DNA of 64,000 nucleotides from Mycolicibacterium aichiense (GCF_010726245.1 NZ_AP022561.1:5146001-5210000), one strand, 5' to 3'; numbered from the stretch's first letter, positions 37,979-47,412 are shown. Notes: generated by a model not told the origin, from the letters alone. A program made the numbers and translations.

Positions 37979-38713
37979 ATGGCCGTGGATCTCACCGCTA
38001 TCACCGATCGCGTGCACATGGCGCAGACCCCGTTGGTCAATTGGACGGTGGTCGCCGATGACGCGGGCGTGATGTTGATCGACGCTGGATTCCCCGGCAG
38101 CCGCGATGACGTCCTGGGCTCGCTGCGGAAACTCGGGTTCGGCCCGACCGATGTGACGGCAATCCTGCTGACCCACGCCCACGTCGACCACCTCGGCACG
38201 GCGATCTGGTTCGCCAACACACATGGCACCCCGGTCTACTGCCACGCCGACGAGGTCGGCCACGCCAAACGCGAGTACCTGCAACAGGCATCCCCGGTCG
38301 ATCTGGTCTTGCATGCCTGGCAGCCCCGCTGGGTGAAGTGGTCGCTGGACATCGTGCGCAAGGGCGCGCTGCGCCACGACGGGATTCCGACAGCGGGCGT
38401 CCTCACGCCGGCCGTCGCCGAGACGCTGCCCGGCCGGCCGCAAGCTGTGCCGACGCCGGGCCACACCGGCGGGCACTGCTCCTACATCGTCGACGACGTT
38501 CTGGTCAGTGGCGACGCTCTGGTGACCGGGCATCCGTTGTCCCCGACCAAGGGGCCGCAGCTACTGCACCGGGTGTTCAACCATGACGAACCGGGCTGTG
38601 TGCGCAGCCTGTCAGCGCTGGCGACGCTGGACATCGATGTGCTGATTCCCGGGCACGGCGACCTGTGGATCGGACCTGTCCGCGAAGCGGCACGTCAGGC
38701 GATGCCTCGTTGA
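37979..38713 (+). CDS. Metallo-beta-lactamase-fold hydrolase
   Basis: A 244-residue protein with the di-metal motif THAHVDH (His66, His68, Asp70, His71), TPGHTGGHC, VSGDAL and LIPGHGD. Members of this superfamily hydrolyse thioesters, lactones or phosphoesters; the substrate here is unknown. A homologue (Rv0406c) sits at the same place beside fgd in M. tuberculosis, so this marks conserved backbone. It starts at ATG 37979, divergent from fgd across 73 bp. Confidence 0.9.
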   Translation: MAVDLTAITDRVHMAQTPLVNWTVVADDAGVMLIDAGFPGSRDDVLGSLRKLGFGPTDVTAILLTHAHVDHLGTAIWFANTHGTPVYCHADEVGHAKREYLQQASPVDLVLHAWQPRWVKWSLDIVRKGALRHDGIPTAGVLTPAVAETLPGRPQAVPTPGHTGGHCSYIVDDVLVSGDALVTGHPLSPTKGPQLLHRVFNHDEPGCVRSLSALATLDIDVLIPGHGDLWIGPVREAARQAMPR

Positions 38714-38732
38714 GCCGTGAATTCGCTTGCCC

Positions 38733-39209
38733 TCAGAGCATTTTGACGAAGGCGATCGGATACTGCTCGGCATCGCTGGGCAGCGGTTGATCGAGGCGGC
38801 TGTAGCCGGCGCTGTCGTACAACGCTTCGGCCTCGGGCTGCCGGTTGCCGGTGGTGAGGTAGATGCGGTGATACCCGCGCCGGGCGATCTCGGTTTCCAG
38901 GGCCGCGAGTAGCGCGGCGGCGTGGCCTTGACGCCGATGCCGGCTGTCGGTCCAGATCCGTTTGAGTTCGGCGGTGTCGTCGTCGAAGCGACAGAACGCT
39001 CCGCCCGTCACCGGCTGATCGCCGAGCAGCCCGATCAGCATGCCGCCGTCGGGCGGGTGGAACTGGTCGGCCGGATGGTCGCGCAGCCACCGCGCGACCC
39101 CCGCTTCGGGAGCCTCATAGCGGGTGGCGTACTCGACGGCGAGCTCGGCCAATAGTGGCTCTGCCAGCGCATCGTCGAAGTCGACGGGGACGAAGCGCAC
39201 TGCGTTCAC
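38733..39209 (-). CDS. GNAT-family N-acetyltransferase
   Basis: About 158 residues. The acetyl-CoA motif region reads KRIWTDSRHRRQGHAAALLA (R-x-x-G-x-A form), followed by YLTTGNRQPEAEALYDSAGY, the usual GNAT C-terminal strand-helix. The start is taken as GTG at 39209 (NAVRFVPVDFDD); the open frame extends upstream without a ribosome-binding site or conserved sequence. It converges with the metallo-hydrolase gene. Substrate unknown. Confidence 0.85.
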   Translation of the reverse strand: MNAVRFVPVDFDDALAEPLLAELAVEYATRYEAPEAGVARWLRDHPADQFHPPDGGMLIGLLGDQPVTGGAFCRFDDDTAELKRIWTDSRHRRQGHAAALLAALETEIARRGYHRIYLTTGNRQPEAEALYDSAGYSRLDQPLPSDAEQYPIAFVKML

Positions 39210-39316
39210 TGAATCGAGTGTGCACTCAGTGCGACGATTCGGACGAAATCTCGACCTGGACGCACGCTCGAGACCCTGAATGCACGGTCGATTACAAACA
39301 GCCTTTCCTCCAAAAG

Positions 39317-39330
39317 TTGACACCTGTAAA
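39317..39330. promoter_or_regulatory. Candidate operator before SDR gene
   Basis: TTGACA-CC-TGTAAA is a near-perfect inverted repeat (one mismatch) ten bases before the SDR start codon. This form is common for TetR-type operators in mycobacteria. No TetR gene lies adjacent. The TTGACA could instead be a -35 element, but the start codon is too near for a normal -10. Tentative. Confidence 0.35.
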
Positions 39331-39340
39331 GTTTCGGGTC

Positions 39341-40204
39341 ATGGACAACATCCGGGGCAAAACCATCGCGATCACCGGCGCGGCCCGGGGTATCGGTTTC
39401 GCGACCGCACGGGCCCTTCTGCAGCGCGGCGCGCGCGTGGTCATCGGCGACCGGGATGTGACGCTCGAGGAGTCGGCCGTCGCCCAGCTCAGCAAGCTCG
39501 GGCCGGTCTCGGGCTACCCCCTCGACGTCAGTGATCCCGAGTCGTTCGCGACCTTCCTGGACAAGGCTCGCGCCGACGGCGGCGGACACATCGACGTGCT
39601 GATCAACAACGCCGGGGTCATGCCGGTCGGGCCGTTCCTCGACCACTCCGATCAGGCGGTGCGCACCGCTGTGGAGGTCAACTTCTACGGTGTCGTGACC
39701 GGCTGCCGCCTGGCGCTGCCGGAGATGGTCCGGCGTCGCAGCGGCCACATCGTCAACATCGCCTCGATGGCCGGCATGCTCGCCGTGCCCGGCCAGGCGC
39801 TCTACGCCGGGACGAAGTTCGCCGTGGTCGGGCTGTCCACCGGGCTTGCGGACGAGTACGCGCCCCAGGGCGTCCAGATCAGTTGTGTCATGCCGACATT
39901 CACCAACACCGAACTGATCTCAGGCACCCACACCACCGCGGCCACCAAACCGGTGCAGCCCGAGGACATCGCCGCCGCCGTGGTCAAGGCATTGGACAAC
40001 CCGACAACGTCGATCTCCGTTCCGGGTTACTCACGCTTCCTGGCCACCGCCGTGATGTTCCTCCCTCCGCGCGGCCGGCGTTGGTTGTCCAAGAAGATGG
40101 GCACCGACCGGGTGTTCCTCGACTTCGACACAACGGCCCGCGCCGCCTACGAGAAGCGGGCTCAGAGCGCCACCGGCGTGGTGGAGGACCCGCAGCAGGA
40201 TTAG
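39341..40204 (+). CDS. Short-chain dehydrogenase/reductase
   Basis: A 287-residue classical SDR with cofactor motif TGAARGIGF, NNAG in VLINNAGVMPV, catalytic Ser in IVNIASMAG and YAGTK (YxxxK). C-terminal part longer than average (LPPRGRRWLSKKMG), seen in mycobacterial lipid/steroid SDRs. ATG at 39341 is the first in-frame methionine with conserved sequence; longer frames from 39155 have no support. Substrate not known. Confidence 0.92.
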   Translation: MDNIRGKTIAITGAARGIGFATARALLQRGARVVIGDRDVTLEESAVAQLSKLGPVSGYPLDVSDPESFATFLDKARADGGGHIDVLINNAGVMPVGPFLDHSDQAVRTAVEVNFYGVVTGCRLALPEMVRRRSGHIVNIASMAGMLAVPGQALYAGTKFAVVGLSTGLADEYAPQGVQISCVMPTFTNTELISGTHTTAATKPVQPEDIAAAVVKALDNPTTSISVPGYSRFLATAVMFLPPRGRRWLSKKMGTDRVFLDFDTTARAAYEKRAQSATGVVEDPQQD

Positions 40205-40212
40205 CCGGGCGC

Positions 40213-40659
40213 CTAGGCGTCGCCGAGGACCGGCACGGCATCGCCGGGCCGGTAGGCCTCGATCGGACCGATCTGGGCGAGAAGAACTTCCGGCTCGACG
40301 GTGTAGAGCGCACCCGCGTCTTCGCCAGTGCCGACCAGCACCGCCTTCACCCCCGCCGGGAAGTCATCGTCCTCCCCGGAGGCCGTGATCCAGATCCGGG
40401 TGACCGGCTCGTATCCCTCGTCCATCACCGCGGCAGCCGACGGCTCGAAGAACCAGCTGATCAGAGTGTCGGTGGAGAATTCCGCGTCGAACGTCCAGCC
40501 GCGCGATGTCAGCCACTCATCGAATGTCTCGACCGCTTGGGCCAATTCGACGTCGACGTCGTCCAGGGCGCCCTTGACGTCGCCGGGCAACCAGCGCTCG
40601 TCACGGCTTGCCTGCCGCTTCTTGCGGCGGGCCTTCTTGGCGTCGGATTTCCTGGACAC
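40213..40659 (-). CDS. Conserved hypothetical acidic protein
   Basis: 148 residues, family not recognised. A strongly basic N-terminus (SRKSDAKKARRKKRQ) is followed by an acidic globular part (EDDDFPAGVKAVLVG). No signal peptide or membrane helix. It ends eight bases from the SDR stop and lies directly downstream of metZ on the same strand (two bases between), so it is probably co-transcribed. The basic tail could bind nucleic acid or membrane. Confidence 0.75.
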   Translation of the reverse strand: MSRKSDAKKARRKKRQASRDERWLPGDVKGALDDVDVELAQAVETFDEWLTSRGWTFDAEFSTDTLISWFFEPSAAAVMDEGYEPVTRIWITASGEDDDFPAGVKAVLVGTGEDAGALYTVEPEVLLAQIGPIEAYRPGDAVPVLGDA

Positions 40660-40661
40660 CG

Positions 40662-41882
40662 CTAGCCCAGCGCGCGATCCAGGTCGGCGATCAGGTCCTC
40701 GGTGCCTTCCAGGCCGACCGAGATCCGCACCACTCCGTCACCGAGCCCGATCGACGCGCGCCCTTCCGGCCCCATCGCACGGTGCGTAGTGGTCGCCGGA
40801 TGCGTGATCAGCGTCTTGGCGTCGCCGAGGTTGTTCGAGATGTCGATGACCTGAAGCCTGTCGAGCACCTCAAAGGCGCGTGCCTTGCCGCCGTCCAGTT
40901 CGAACGTCACCACGGTGCCACCGCCGCGCATCTGTCGCTTCGCGAGATCGAACTGCGGATGTGATTCCAGGAAGGGATATTTCACCCAGTTGACGCCGGC
41001 CTGGGCTTCCAGGAACTCGGCTACCCGCTGCGCGGAGCGGTTCGAATAATCCACCCGCACCGCCATCGTCTCCAGACCCTTCAACAGCACCCAGGCGTTG
41101 AACGCGGACAGCGCGGGGCCGGTGTGGCGCATCAGTTTCTGCACCGGGCCGTCGATGTACTCCTTATCGCCGAGGATCGCACCGCCGAGCACCCGGCCCT
41201 GACCGTCGATGTGCTTGGTACCCGAATACACCACAACATCCACGCCGAGCGGGATACCCTGCTGCAGCAGCGGGGTGGCAAACACATTGTCCAGCACTAC
41301 CTTTGCCCCGGCAGCGTGCGCCATTTCGGAAACCGCCGCGATGTCGACCAGCGACTGCATCGGGTTGGACGGGGTCTCGAAGAACACTGCCTGCGTCGGA
41401 ACCGAGAGTGCCTCTTCCCACTGCGAGAGGTCGTCACCGTCGACGAGGACGGTCTCCACACCCCAGCGCGGCAGGATCTCGTTGCACACCACGAAGCAGG
41501 ATCCGAACAGGCTGCGAGCGGCCACCAGCCGGTCACCGGCACCCAGCAGCGCGCCCAACGCGGTGAACACCGCGGCCATGCCCGACGCGGTCGCGAATGC
41601 GGCAGGCGCACCTTCGATCAGCCGCAGGCGTTCCTCGAACATCGAGATCGTCGGGTTGCCGTAGCGGGAGTAGACGTACCGGTCGATCTCGCCGGTGAAA
41701 GCCTTCTCGGCCTCGGCGGCCGACGAATACACGTACCCGGAGGTGAGATACAGCCCCTCGGCGGTCTCCTCGAACTCCGAGCGCAGCAGGCCACCCCGAA
41801 CCCCGATGGTCGCCTGGCTAACCCCGTCGGGCAGCGGCGCGGGGATCCGGACCGACGGCACCGGATCAGTCGAGTCGGTCAT
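40662..41882 (-). CDS. metZ: O-succinylhomoserine sulfhydrylase MetZ
   Basis: A 406-residue PLP-dependent Cys/Met-metabolism enzyme that makes homocysteine from O-succinyl(acetyl)homoserine and sulfide. Landmarks are YSRYGNPT, the ATASGMAAVF region, FFETPSNP, and the PLP lysine in YSGTKHIDGQGR (Lys223). Order rhodanese-metZ matches M. tuberculosis (Rv0390-Rv0391). ATG at 41882 overlaps the rhodanese stop (ATGA). Confidence 0.95.
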   Translation of the reverse strand: MTDSTDPVPSVRIPAPLPDGVSQATIGVRGGLLRSEFEETAEGLYLTSGYVYSSAAEAEKAFTGEIDRYVYSRYGNPTISMFEERLRLIEGAPAAFATASGMAAVFTALGALLGAGDRLVAARSLFGSCFVVCNEILPRWGVETVLVDGDDLSQWEEALSVPTQAVFFETPSNPMQSLVDIAAVSEMAHAAGAKVVLDNVFATPLLQQGIPLGVDVVVYSGTKHIDGQGRVLGGAILGDKEYIDGPVQKLMRHTGPALSAFNAWVLLKGLETMAVRVDYSNRSAQRVAEFLEAQAGVNWVKYPFLESHPQFDLAKRQMRGGGTVVTFELDGGKARAFEVLDRLQVIDISNNLGDAKTLITHPATTTHRAMGPEGRASIGLGDGVVRISVGLEGTEDLIADLDRALG

Positions 41883-42292
41883 GACTGTTTCCAGGGCAGA
41901 CCCAGCGCACGCCAGCCATTGCTGCCGCGGTGTCCGTCGGCATCGAGCTGGCCTTCGAACCCGTCAAGCATGTTGTAGGACGGCGCGATTCCCGCGGCAG
42001 TCGCCGTCTCGGCTGCGGGGATGGAACGATTTCCGGAGCGACAGATGAACACCACCGGGCGCTCCCCGGCCGTCACGCCCGCAGCGTTCAGTTCGGCGAC
42101 GAAGTCCTCGTTTCGCTGGCCGTTGCTGCGGTTCCACTCCACGAACACCACATTGCGGCCCAGGCTGGACAGATCGGGCACACCGACCCAGCGCCACTCG
42201 GCGTTGGTACGGCAGTCCACCAGCACCGCCTCGGGGTTCTCGCTGAGCAGCTTCCAGCTCTCCTCAGGGGTGATATCTCCTGCGTAACTCAC
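41879..42292 (-). CDS. Rhodanese-domain sulfurtransferase
   Basis: 137 residues, one rhodanese domain with the active-site loop CRSGNRS (Cys84) and the N-terminal VLVDCRTNAEW. It carries persulfide sulfur. Coupled by ATGA overlap to metZ, which suggests a sulfur-supply role in methionine synthesis, though this is inferred. Confidence 0.93.
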   Translation of the reverse strand: MSYAGDITPEESWKLLSENPEAVLVDCRTNAEWRWVGVPDLSSLGRNVVFVEWNRSNGQRNEDFVAELNAAGVTAGERPVVFICRSGNRSIPAAETATAAGIAPSYNMLDGFEGQLDADGHRGSNGWRALGLPWKQS

Positions 42293-42326
42293 CCGTCCGA
42301 TCCTTCCACACGATTCTGGATGGCTC

Positions 42327-42767
42327 TCAGACCGGACCGGGCGAGCAGACGGTCCACTCCCCGTTCTCCCGGACGAAGGTCATCGGGGTCTTGAGCTTGG
42401 CATCCGCCGCCTTCTCGAAGTGGTAGACGACGGTTGCGGTGGCCTTGTCACCATCGATCTTCACGTCGGTGACATCGTCGACGTATCGAGCACCATGTGC
42501 GGCCTTCGACTTCTGTTGGCCGCCAAGAACATCCGCCTCGACACCCTGCTGCGCGGCGCAGGTGTACTTGCGGAAATCCGGGTAGTTGTCGCGCTGCAGC
42601 GCGTCGTTCTGCCCGACCGCGGCGCGGCCGACCAGCACGTCCTCACTCATCGGCTTCCTGTCGTCGACCAGCCAGGCGATCCCCACCGCGGCGAGCACCA
42701 GCACCGCGACACCCAGCGCGATCAGGATGGGCATCGGGCTGGCGCCGTCGTCCTCACGTTCGGTCAC
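42327..42767 (-). CDS. Single-helix membrane-anchored protein, unknown
   Basis: About 146 residues: short cytoplasmic tail, one membrane helix (MPILIALGVAVLVLAAVGIAW), then an extracytoplasmic domain with a strand-rich part (YVDDVTDVKIDGDKATATVVYHF) of a cystatin/NTF2-like type seen in many actinobacterial membrane proteins. The start is taken as GTG at 42767, giving a GTGA overlap with purT; a longer start at 42776 is possible. It sits between purT and the rhodanese gene. Function unknown. Confidence 0.75.
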   Translation of the reverse strand: MTEREDDGASPMPILIALGVAVLVLAAVGIAWLVDDRKPMSEDVLVGRAAVGQNDALQRDNYPDFRKYTCAAQQGVEADVLGGQQKSKAAHGARYVDDVTDVKIDGDKATATVVYHFEKAADAKLKTPMTFVRENGEWTVCSPGPV

Positions 42768-43942
42768 GGCTGCCACACGCGGTGCAGGGCGGTCGACACC
42801 TGGCGAACCCTATCGCGGGCGGCGGTGACATCGGATGCGGTGGCCAGGGCGACGCCCAGCCGCAACCGCGCGGCACCCTCGTGCCTGCCCAGCAGGCGCA
42901 CATCGCTCTCTGGCACGGCCAGGGCCTCGGCCAGCACCGCGGGGTTGATGTCGGTGCGACCGGAGCTCTCCTCGGCGCCGCCGTAGGTGACCTCCGCGGC
43001 GCCCGGCGAGATCATGATGGTGTCCACCGGCAGCCCCAGAACCGCACGCGCGTGGAGCTCGAACTCCGACAATCGCTGGGTACGCATGGTGACCAGCCCG
43101 CTGTCGTAGGGACGCACGCTGACGTCGGAGAAATACACCTCGTCGCCGCGTACCAGCAGCTCCACCCCGAACACGCCGCGGCCGCCGAGCGCCCGCACGA
43201 TGCGTGCGGCCACGGACTTCGCCGCCCCGAGCGCCGCCAGCGTCATCTGCTGAGGCTGCCAGGACTCCAAGACACCGCCGTCGACCTGCCGATGCCCGAT
43301 CGGCTCGCAGAAGTGCAGTGCCGGGCCGGCAGGCCCGTCGGTCCGCACGGTGAGCAAGGTGACGGCGTAGTCGATCTCGACGACGGTCTCGGCCAGCACC
43401 CGGTTGTGCGGCACCCGGCCACCGGCCGCGACGGCGCGCTGCCACGCGGGCTCGACGTCGTCGGGGCGCAGCAGCACCGACTGGCCCTGACCCGGCACCC
43501 CGATCACCGGCTTGACCACCAGCGGGAAGCCGGCATGGTCGGCGACGGCGGTCAGCTCGGCGACCGACCCGGCGAACCAGAACGGCGCGGTCGGCAGCCC
43601 CAGTTCGTCGGCGGCCAGCCGGCGCATCCCCTCGCGGTCCAGGCTCAGCTGGGTGGCGTACACACCCGGCACCACCTGGGTGGCGCCGCTGTCGGCGGCC
43701 GCCCGGAGCGCGTCGATGGCCACGGCATTGGTGTCGACGACGACGTACTCCGGTTCGACGCGGGCGATGGCGGCGGTCAGCTCGTCGGGGTCGGTGATCT
43801 TCACGACCAGCGCCTCGTCGGCGACGTCGTGGGCCGGTGCGTCGGCATAGCGATCGACGGCGACCACCTCGGCTCCGAGTCGCTGGAACGCCAGCACCAA
43901 CTCCCGACTCAGCTCACCCGACCCGACCAGCATCACGCGCAT
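42764..43942 (-). CDS. purT: Formate-dependent GAR transformylase PurT
   Basis: 392 residues, the length of E. coli PurT. An ATP-grasp enzyme that uses formate and ATP to formylate glycinamide ribonucleotide in purine synthesis. Landmarks are VMLVGSGELSREL (N-terminal), KPVIGVPGQGQSVL, ETVVEIDYAVTLL, and the ATP-binding FGVELLVRGDEVYFSDVSVRPYDSGLVT. ATG at 43942 is preferred to TTG at 43951. It heads the purT-membrane protein-rhodanese-metZ run. Confidence 0.96.
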   Translation of the reverse strand: MRVMLVGSGELSRELVLAFQRLGAEVVAVDRYADAPAHDVADEALVVKITDPDELTAAIARVEPEYVVVDTNAVAIDALRAAADSGATQVVPGVYATQLSLDREGMRRLAADELGLPTAPFWFAGSVAELTAVADHAGFPLVVKPVIGVPGQGQSVLLRPDDVEPAWQRAVAAGGRVPHNRVLAETVVEIDYAVTLLTVRTDGPAGPALHFCEPIGHRQVDGGVLESWQPQQMTLAALGAAKSVAARIVRALGGRGVFGVELLVRGDEVYFSDVSVRPYDSGLVTMRTQRLSEFELHARAVLGLPVDTIMISPGAAEVTYGGAEESSGRTDINPAVLAEALAVPESDVRLLGRHEGAARLRLGVALATASDVTAARDRVRQVSTALHRVWQP

Positions 43943-43963
43943 GATGCCCAAGGATAGGTGGGT

Positions 43964-45076
43964 TCATCCCCGCGCAGGCCAGTGCCAGGACGGCTCGTCC
44001 AATAGGCCCTGGCCGACGATTGCGGTCTGGCCCTGTTCCTTGGTGAGCTCGATCGCGTTGACGTCGCGCTGCCGCCTGCGCAGCGCCTCCACCAAGGCGG
44101 CGGAGTGCGTGACGACCACGATCTGCGAGCGCTCCGAGGACCGCGCGACGAGCGCGGCCAGTGCGGGCAACAGGTCGGGGTGCAGGCTGGACTCCGGTTC
44201 GTTGAGCACGGTCAACTCGGCCGGTCGCGGCGTGAGCAGCGCGGCAACCCACAGCAGATAGCGCAGCGTGCCGTCGGATAGCTCCGCCGCGGTGAGTGCA
44301 CGCAGCATGCCGGGCTGGCGCAGCGTCACCTCGAACCGGCCCTCGGTGCGGATCTGCACCCTGCTGCCGGGAAACGCGTTGTCCACGGCCTCGGCCAGTG
44401 CACCGGCGTCACCGATTTCGGCGATGGTCTGCAATGCCGCGGCCAGGTCCGCGCCGTCATGGCTCAAAACCATTGTGCGGGTGCCGATCTGCGGCTGACG
44501 GGCAGGTGCGTCGCTGTCGGTGCGGACGTGGTCGTAGAACCGCCACGACCGGACCCGTTCGCGCAGTGCCAGCAGTTCGGGCGCCGCCTGCGGGTCGGCG
44601 ACTTCGCTGAGCATGCTGTCGAACGGCCGCAGCGTGGCCGCCGGGTGCCAGCTGTCGTCGGCGTCGCGGAGCAGAACGGTGCGCACCGATCGCTGGGCCA
44701 GCAGTGCCGAGGGCCGCAGCGTCGCACCCGCCCAGACGGCTTCCGACTTGATCTCGGGGTCGAGGTTGAACGCTGTTTCGGTCTCCTGGGGCAGGCCGAA
44801 GTCCACGGCGTAGCCGAAGTCCTCACCGGCGAAGCCGAGCTTCAGGCTCACCGGGCCGGTCTTTCCCGGGCCGGCCCACATCGTGGAGCTCAGCCCGCCC
44901 TCCCGGGCCAGCGCACTGACCGCGCCATTGCGCGCCGAGTCGGCCAGCAACCGCAGCGCGCGGTACAGGCTGGACTTCCCGGCACCGTTCGCACCGGTGA
45001 CGACATTGAGCCCGCGCAACGGCACGATCAACCGGCGCAGCGACCGGTAGTTCTCCACAGCGACGGTGTCGAGCAC
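43964..45076 (-). CDS. ABC/RecF-type AAA ATPase
   Basis: About 370 residues with Walker A GANGAGKSS (28-36), a signature-like LSDGTLRYL, and Walker B VLNEPESSLHPDLL. Without coiled coil or nuclease domain it belongs to the short RecF/AAA_21 ATPases; a role in DNA repair, phage defence or elsewhere is possible but not shown. GTG at 45076 follows GGTGGGGG; it is preferred to a longer, implausible Arg-rich N-terminal frame. It is just upstream of purT on the same strand, 21 bases apart. Confidence 0.85.
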   Translation of the reverse strand: MLDTVAVENYRSLRRLIVPLRGLNVVTGANGAGKSSLYRALRLLADSARNGAVSALAREGGLSSTMWAGPGKTGPVSLKLGFAGEDFGYAVDFGLPQETETAFNLDPEIKSEAVWAGATLRPSALLAQRSVRTVLLRDADDSWHPAATLRPFDSMLSEVADPQAAPELLALRERVRSWRFYDHVRTDSDAPARQPQIGTRTMVLSHDGADLAAALQTIAEIGDAGALAEAVDNAFPGSRVQIRTEGRFEVTLRQPGMLRALTAAELSDGTLRYLLWVAALLTPRPAELTVLNEPESSLHPDLLPALAALVARSSERSQIVVVTHSAALVEALRRRQRDVNAIELTKEQGQTAIVGQGLLDEPSWHWPARG

Positions 45077-45107
45077 GCCCCCACCTAACCAGGCGGGGAC
45101 GACAGTT

Positions 45108-46814
45108 TCAGACCGCGATCGCCACAGGCGTCGGCACGGTGGCCGTCGGTGGTGCCGGCGGCAACGGCTGAACACCCGGCACCGGCGTGTACGGCCACAG
45201 GTCGGGCGGGATGATCTGGTTGCCGGTCACCCCGGTCAGCCGGGCGATGATCTGCGCCGGAATGTTGACCAGCTGATAGAGCACCGCACCGACGAACTGG
45301 ATCGGCAGCTTGAACGGTCCGGTCATGTCCGCGGTGAGCCCGTTGAACAGCGAGTACACGAAATACGGAACGAATCCCGCGACGGTCCGGAGGTCCAGGG
45401 CGATGTTGGTCGCCACGTCGGGATACCCGTACATCGCGATCGCATCGGTCAGCGCCTGGTTGATCCCGTCGAAGCCGGGGACCAGCGGCTTGTAATCACT
45501 TCCGGCAAGGTCCATCAGGGGCGAACCCGCCGAGTACGACGGGGGCGTCAGCCCGAACAGTGCGTCCACCGTCGGGGTGATGTCGATGTTGGAATACGTG
45601 TTGTTGATCGCCCCCGCGGTGAAGCCCGCGCCGTTTGCGATCACGAACGTAGTCGTCTCCCACGGTGTTTGGAAGCCGTGCGCCCGCATGTCCGAGCCGA
45701 GCCGGATCGTCGGCCACGGCACCTGGCCGTGGTCGGTGGTCACCAGCACGGTCCACTTCTCATCGGGATGCGCGGAGTTCCAGTCGGTGACCGCGGCCAT
45801 GATGTCGCCGACGTTGTCGTCGACGTTCTTGAGCGCATCCTTGTACTGCTGCGACCCGGCGTCGTACTCGTGCCCGGTGTTGTCGACACCGACGAAGTAG
45901 GTGAAGTTGAAGCTGGAGATGCCCGCGGTGGTGCCGTTGATCGCGTCGACGGACGCCTGGCCCACCAGGTCGTCGGTATCGAGCCAGCTGTTGTTGTACT
46001 TCGGGAAGAACTTGATCACGTCGGCGGGAATCGAACCGGCCCCGGCGATCTGAGCGATGTTCTCCCAGTCCGCGATCGCCGTGGTCTGGATGGTGGGGTC
46101 AGCCGCCTCGAGTTGATTGAAGACCGTCGGCCACTTGTCGTAGGTCCACGGCGTGAAGACATTGTTGAACAGACCCGCCTTCTCACTCCACACGCCGGTC
46201 AAGATGCTCGTCCACGACGGATTGGAAATCGTGGTGTGCCCGACCATGGTCGACGCTGCGGTGGTGCCGGTGGTCATCAGGGCTTGCAGGTTGACGTTGT
46301 CGGGGTTGGACAGGATGGCGCTGAGATTCGTTCCGTCGATCCCGATCACCAGCACGTGGGTCGGTGTGCCTGCGGCCAGCGCGCTGACCGATCCGCCGTT
46401 GCTCGCCGCGGCCGCGGAAGCGGTTGCCGTCATCACCAGGCCGCGACGGCTGCGGCCGACCGCGGGCGACACCGTCGACGATGCCCCGCCGCTCCCGGAG
46501 ACCACCGGCGTGATGCCAAGGGTGGACAAAGCCGCCGAAAGGGCCTCTGCCGCCGGGCTTGCCGATTTACGTACCGCCGCCGCGGGTTTGCGGATTGTGG
46601 ATGGCTTCGCAGGCTTACTCACCGCGCCCGCGGTGGTCGAACGATTGCGGGCTTTCGGCCCCGCGTTGGGGGAGCTTGCCTTCGATGCGCCGGCCGACGG
46701 GCCCGCGGTGGAATCCGGCGAATCCGCGTAGGCGATCGCGGTCGCGACCGTCGACCCCAGACCGAAGATGCCTGCCGCCGCGACGCCGACGCAGAGTTGT
46801 TTGGTTCGCTTCAT
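45108..46814 (-). CDS. Secreted alkaline-phosphatase-superfamily phosphodiesterase
   Basis: A 568-residue exported protein. Signal peptide about 1-30, then a Ser/Ala/Pro/Lys-rich linker of over 100 residues with no cysteine, then a catalytic domain (phosphodiesterase/nucleotide pyrophosphatase type): VIGIDGTNL (metal Asp), SNPSWTSILTG (nucleophile Ser/Thr), VGVDNTGHEYD, and VTTDHGQ. A Pro-rich C-terminus ends it. The long linker may span the peptidoglycan or arabinogalactan. It ends 31 bases upstream of the ATPase start. Substrate unknown. Confidence 0.88.
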   Translation of the reverse strand: MKRTKQLCVGVAAAGIFGLGSTVATAIAYADSPDSTAGPSAGASKASSPNAGPKARNRSTTAGAVSKPAKPSTIRKPAAAVRKSASPAAEALSAALSTLGITPVVSGSGGASSTVSPAVGRSRRGLVMTATASAAAASNGGSVSALAAGTPTHVLVIGIDGTNLSAILSNPDNVNLQALMTTGTTAASTMVGHTTISNPSWTSILTGVWSEKAGLFNNVFTPWTYDKWPTVFNQLEAADPTIQTTAIADWENIAQIAGAGSIPADVIKFFPKYNNSWLDTDDLVGQASVDAINGTTAGISSFNFTYFVGVDNTGHEYDAGSQQYKDALKNVDDNVGDIMAAVTDWNSAHPDEKWTVLVTTDHGQVPWPTIRLGSDMRAHGFQTPWETTTFVIANGAGFTAGAINNTYSNIDITPTVDALFGLTPPSYSAGSPLMDLAGSDYKPLVPGFDGINQALTDAIAMYGYPDVATNIALDLRTVAGFVPYFVYSLFNGLTADMTGPFKLPIQFVGAVLYQLVNIPAQIIARLTGVTGNQIIPPDLWPYTPVPGVQPLPPAPPTATVPTPVAIAV

Positions 46815-46923
46815 CGCGCAATCACCCGATTCCCCAAGACCCGTTAGACGCCAATAGCTTTGCCTACTTGACCATGCCCCGCAGCAAAGTCGGCAAAAAT
46901 GACGCGGCCGCCAGGTGGACCGG

Positions 46924-47397
46924 CTATGAATTCAGATCGGCGCGAAAGTCTGCCATGGCGGCCAGTACCGCGGTGAACACCCGATGGGCCGCCGCCAGAT
47001 CAGAGTCGGGTATCTCGTCCAGGGCGCGGTGGGTGTGGGTGGCAAGCGGCGTGAAGAACGCCCGGCCGACCTCAATGCCGTGGTCGGCATAACGCAGAAG
47101 CACTTTCCGCCGGTCGGACGGGTCGTAGTCGCGCCGCAGATGGCCGGACTCGATCATCCGCTCGACCAGGTAGGTGATCGCCGCACCCGAAAGCCCCATC
47201 CGGGTGCGCAGTTCCCCGGCGGTCAGCGGGGTGCCGGCGTTCTCCGCGACCATCACGTGCACCAGTGCGCGGAAATCGTTGGCGGACAACCGGTGGATGC
47301 CGGCGAAGGCTCGCCCGATCTGATCCGATTCGGCGGACAGCGCCTGCACGTCGGCGACCACGGCAGCCTCCAGCGCGGGCCTGCCGGGAGATTCCAT
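46924..47397 (-). CDS. MarR-family transcriptional regulator
   Basis: 157 residues with a winged HTH: LTAGELRTRMGLSGAAITYLVERMIESGHL, then the wing (RDYDPSDRRKVLLRY) typical of MarR. Divergent from the MmpL gene with 59 bp between, in which two direct repeats are found. It is the likely repressor of the MmpL/P450 pair and itself. Confidence 0.93.
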   Translation of the reverse strand: MESPGRPALEAAVVADVQALSAESDQIGRAFAGIHRLSANDFRALVHVMVAENAGTPLTAGELRTRMGLSGAAITYLVERMIESGHLRRDYDPSDRRKVLLRYADHGIEVGRAFFTPLATHTHRALDEIPDSDLAAAHRVFTAVLAAMADFRADLNS

Positions 47398-47412
47398 GCC
47401 ACCAGAGTATCC

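Noticed and set aside
43964..45076. Phage-defence role for the RecF/ABC-type ATPase
   Set aside because: No nuclease or other defence gene is adjacent; the protein lies beside purT and such ATPases occur in many contexts.
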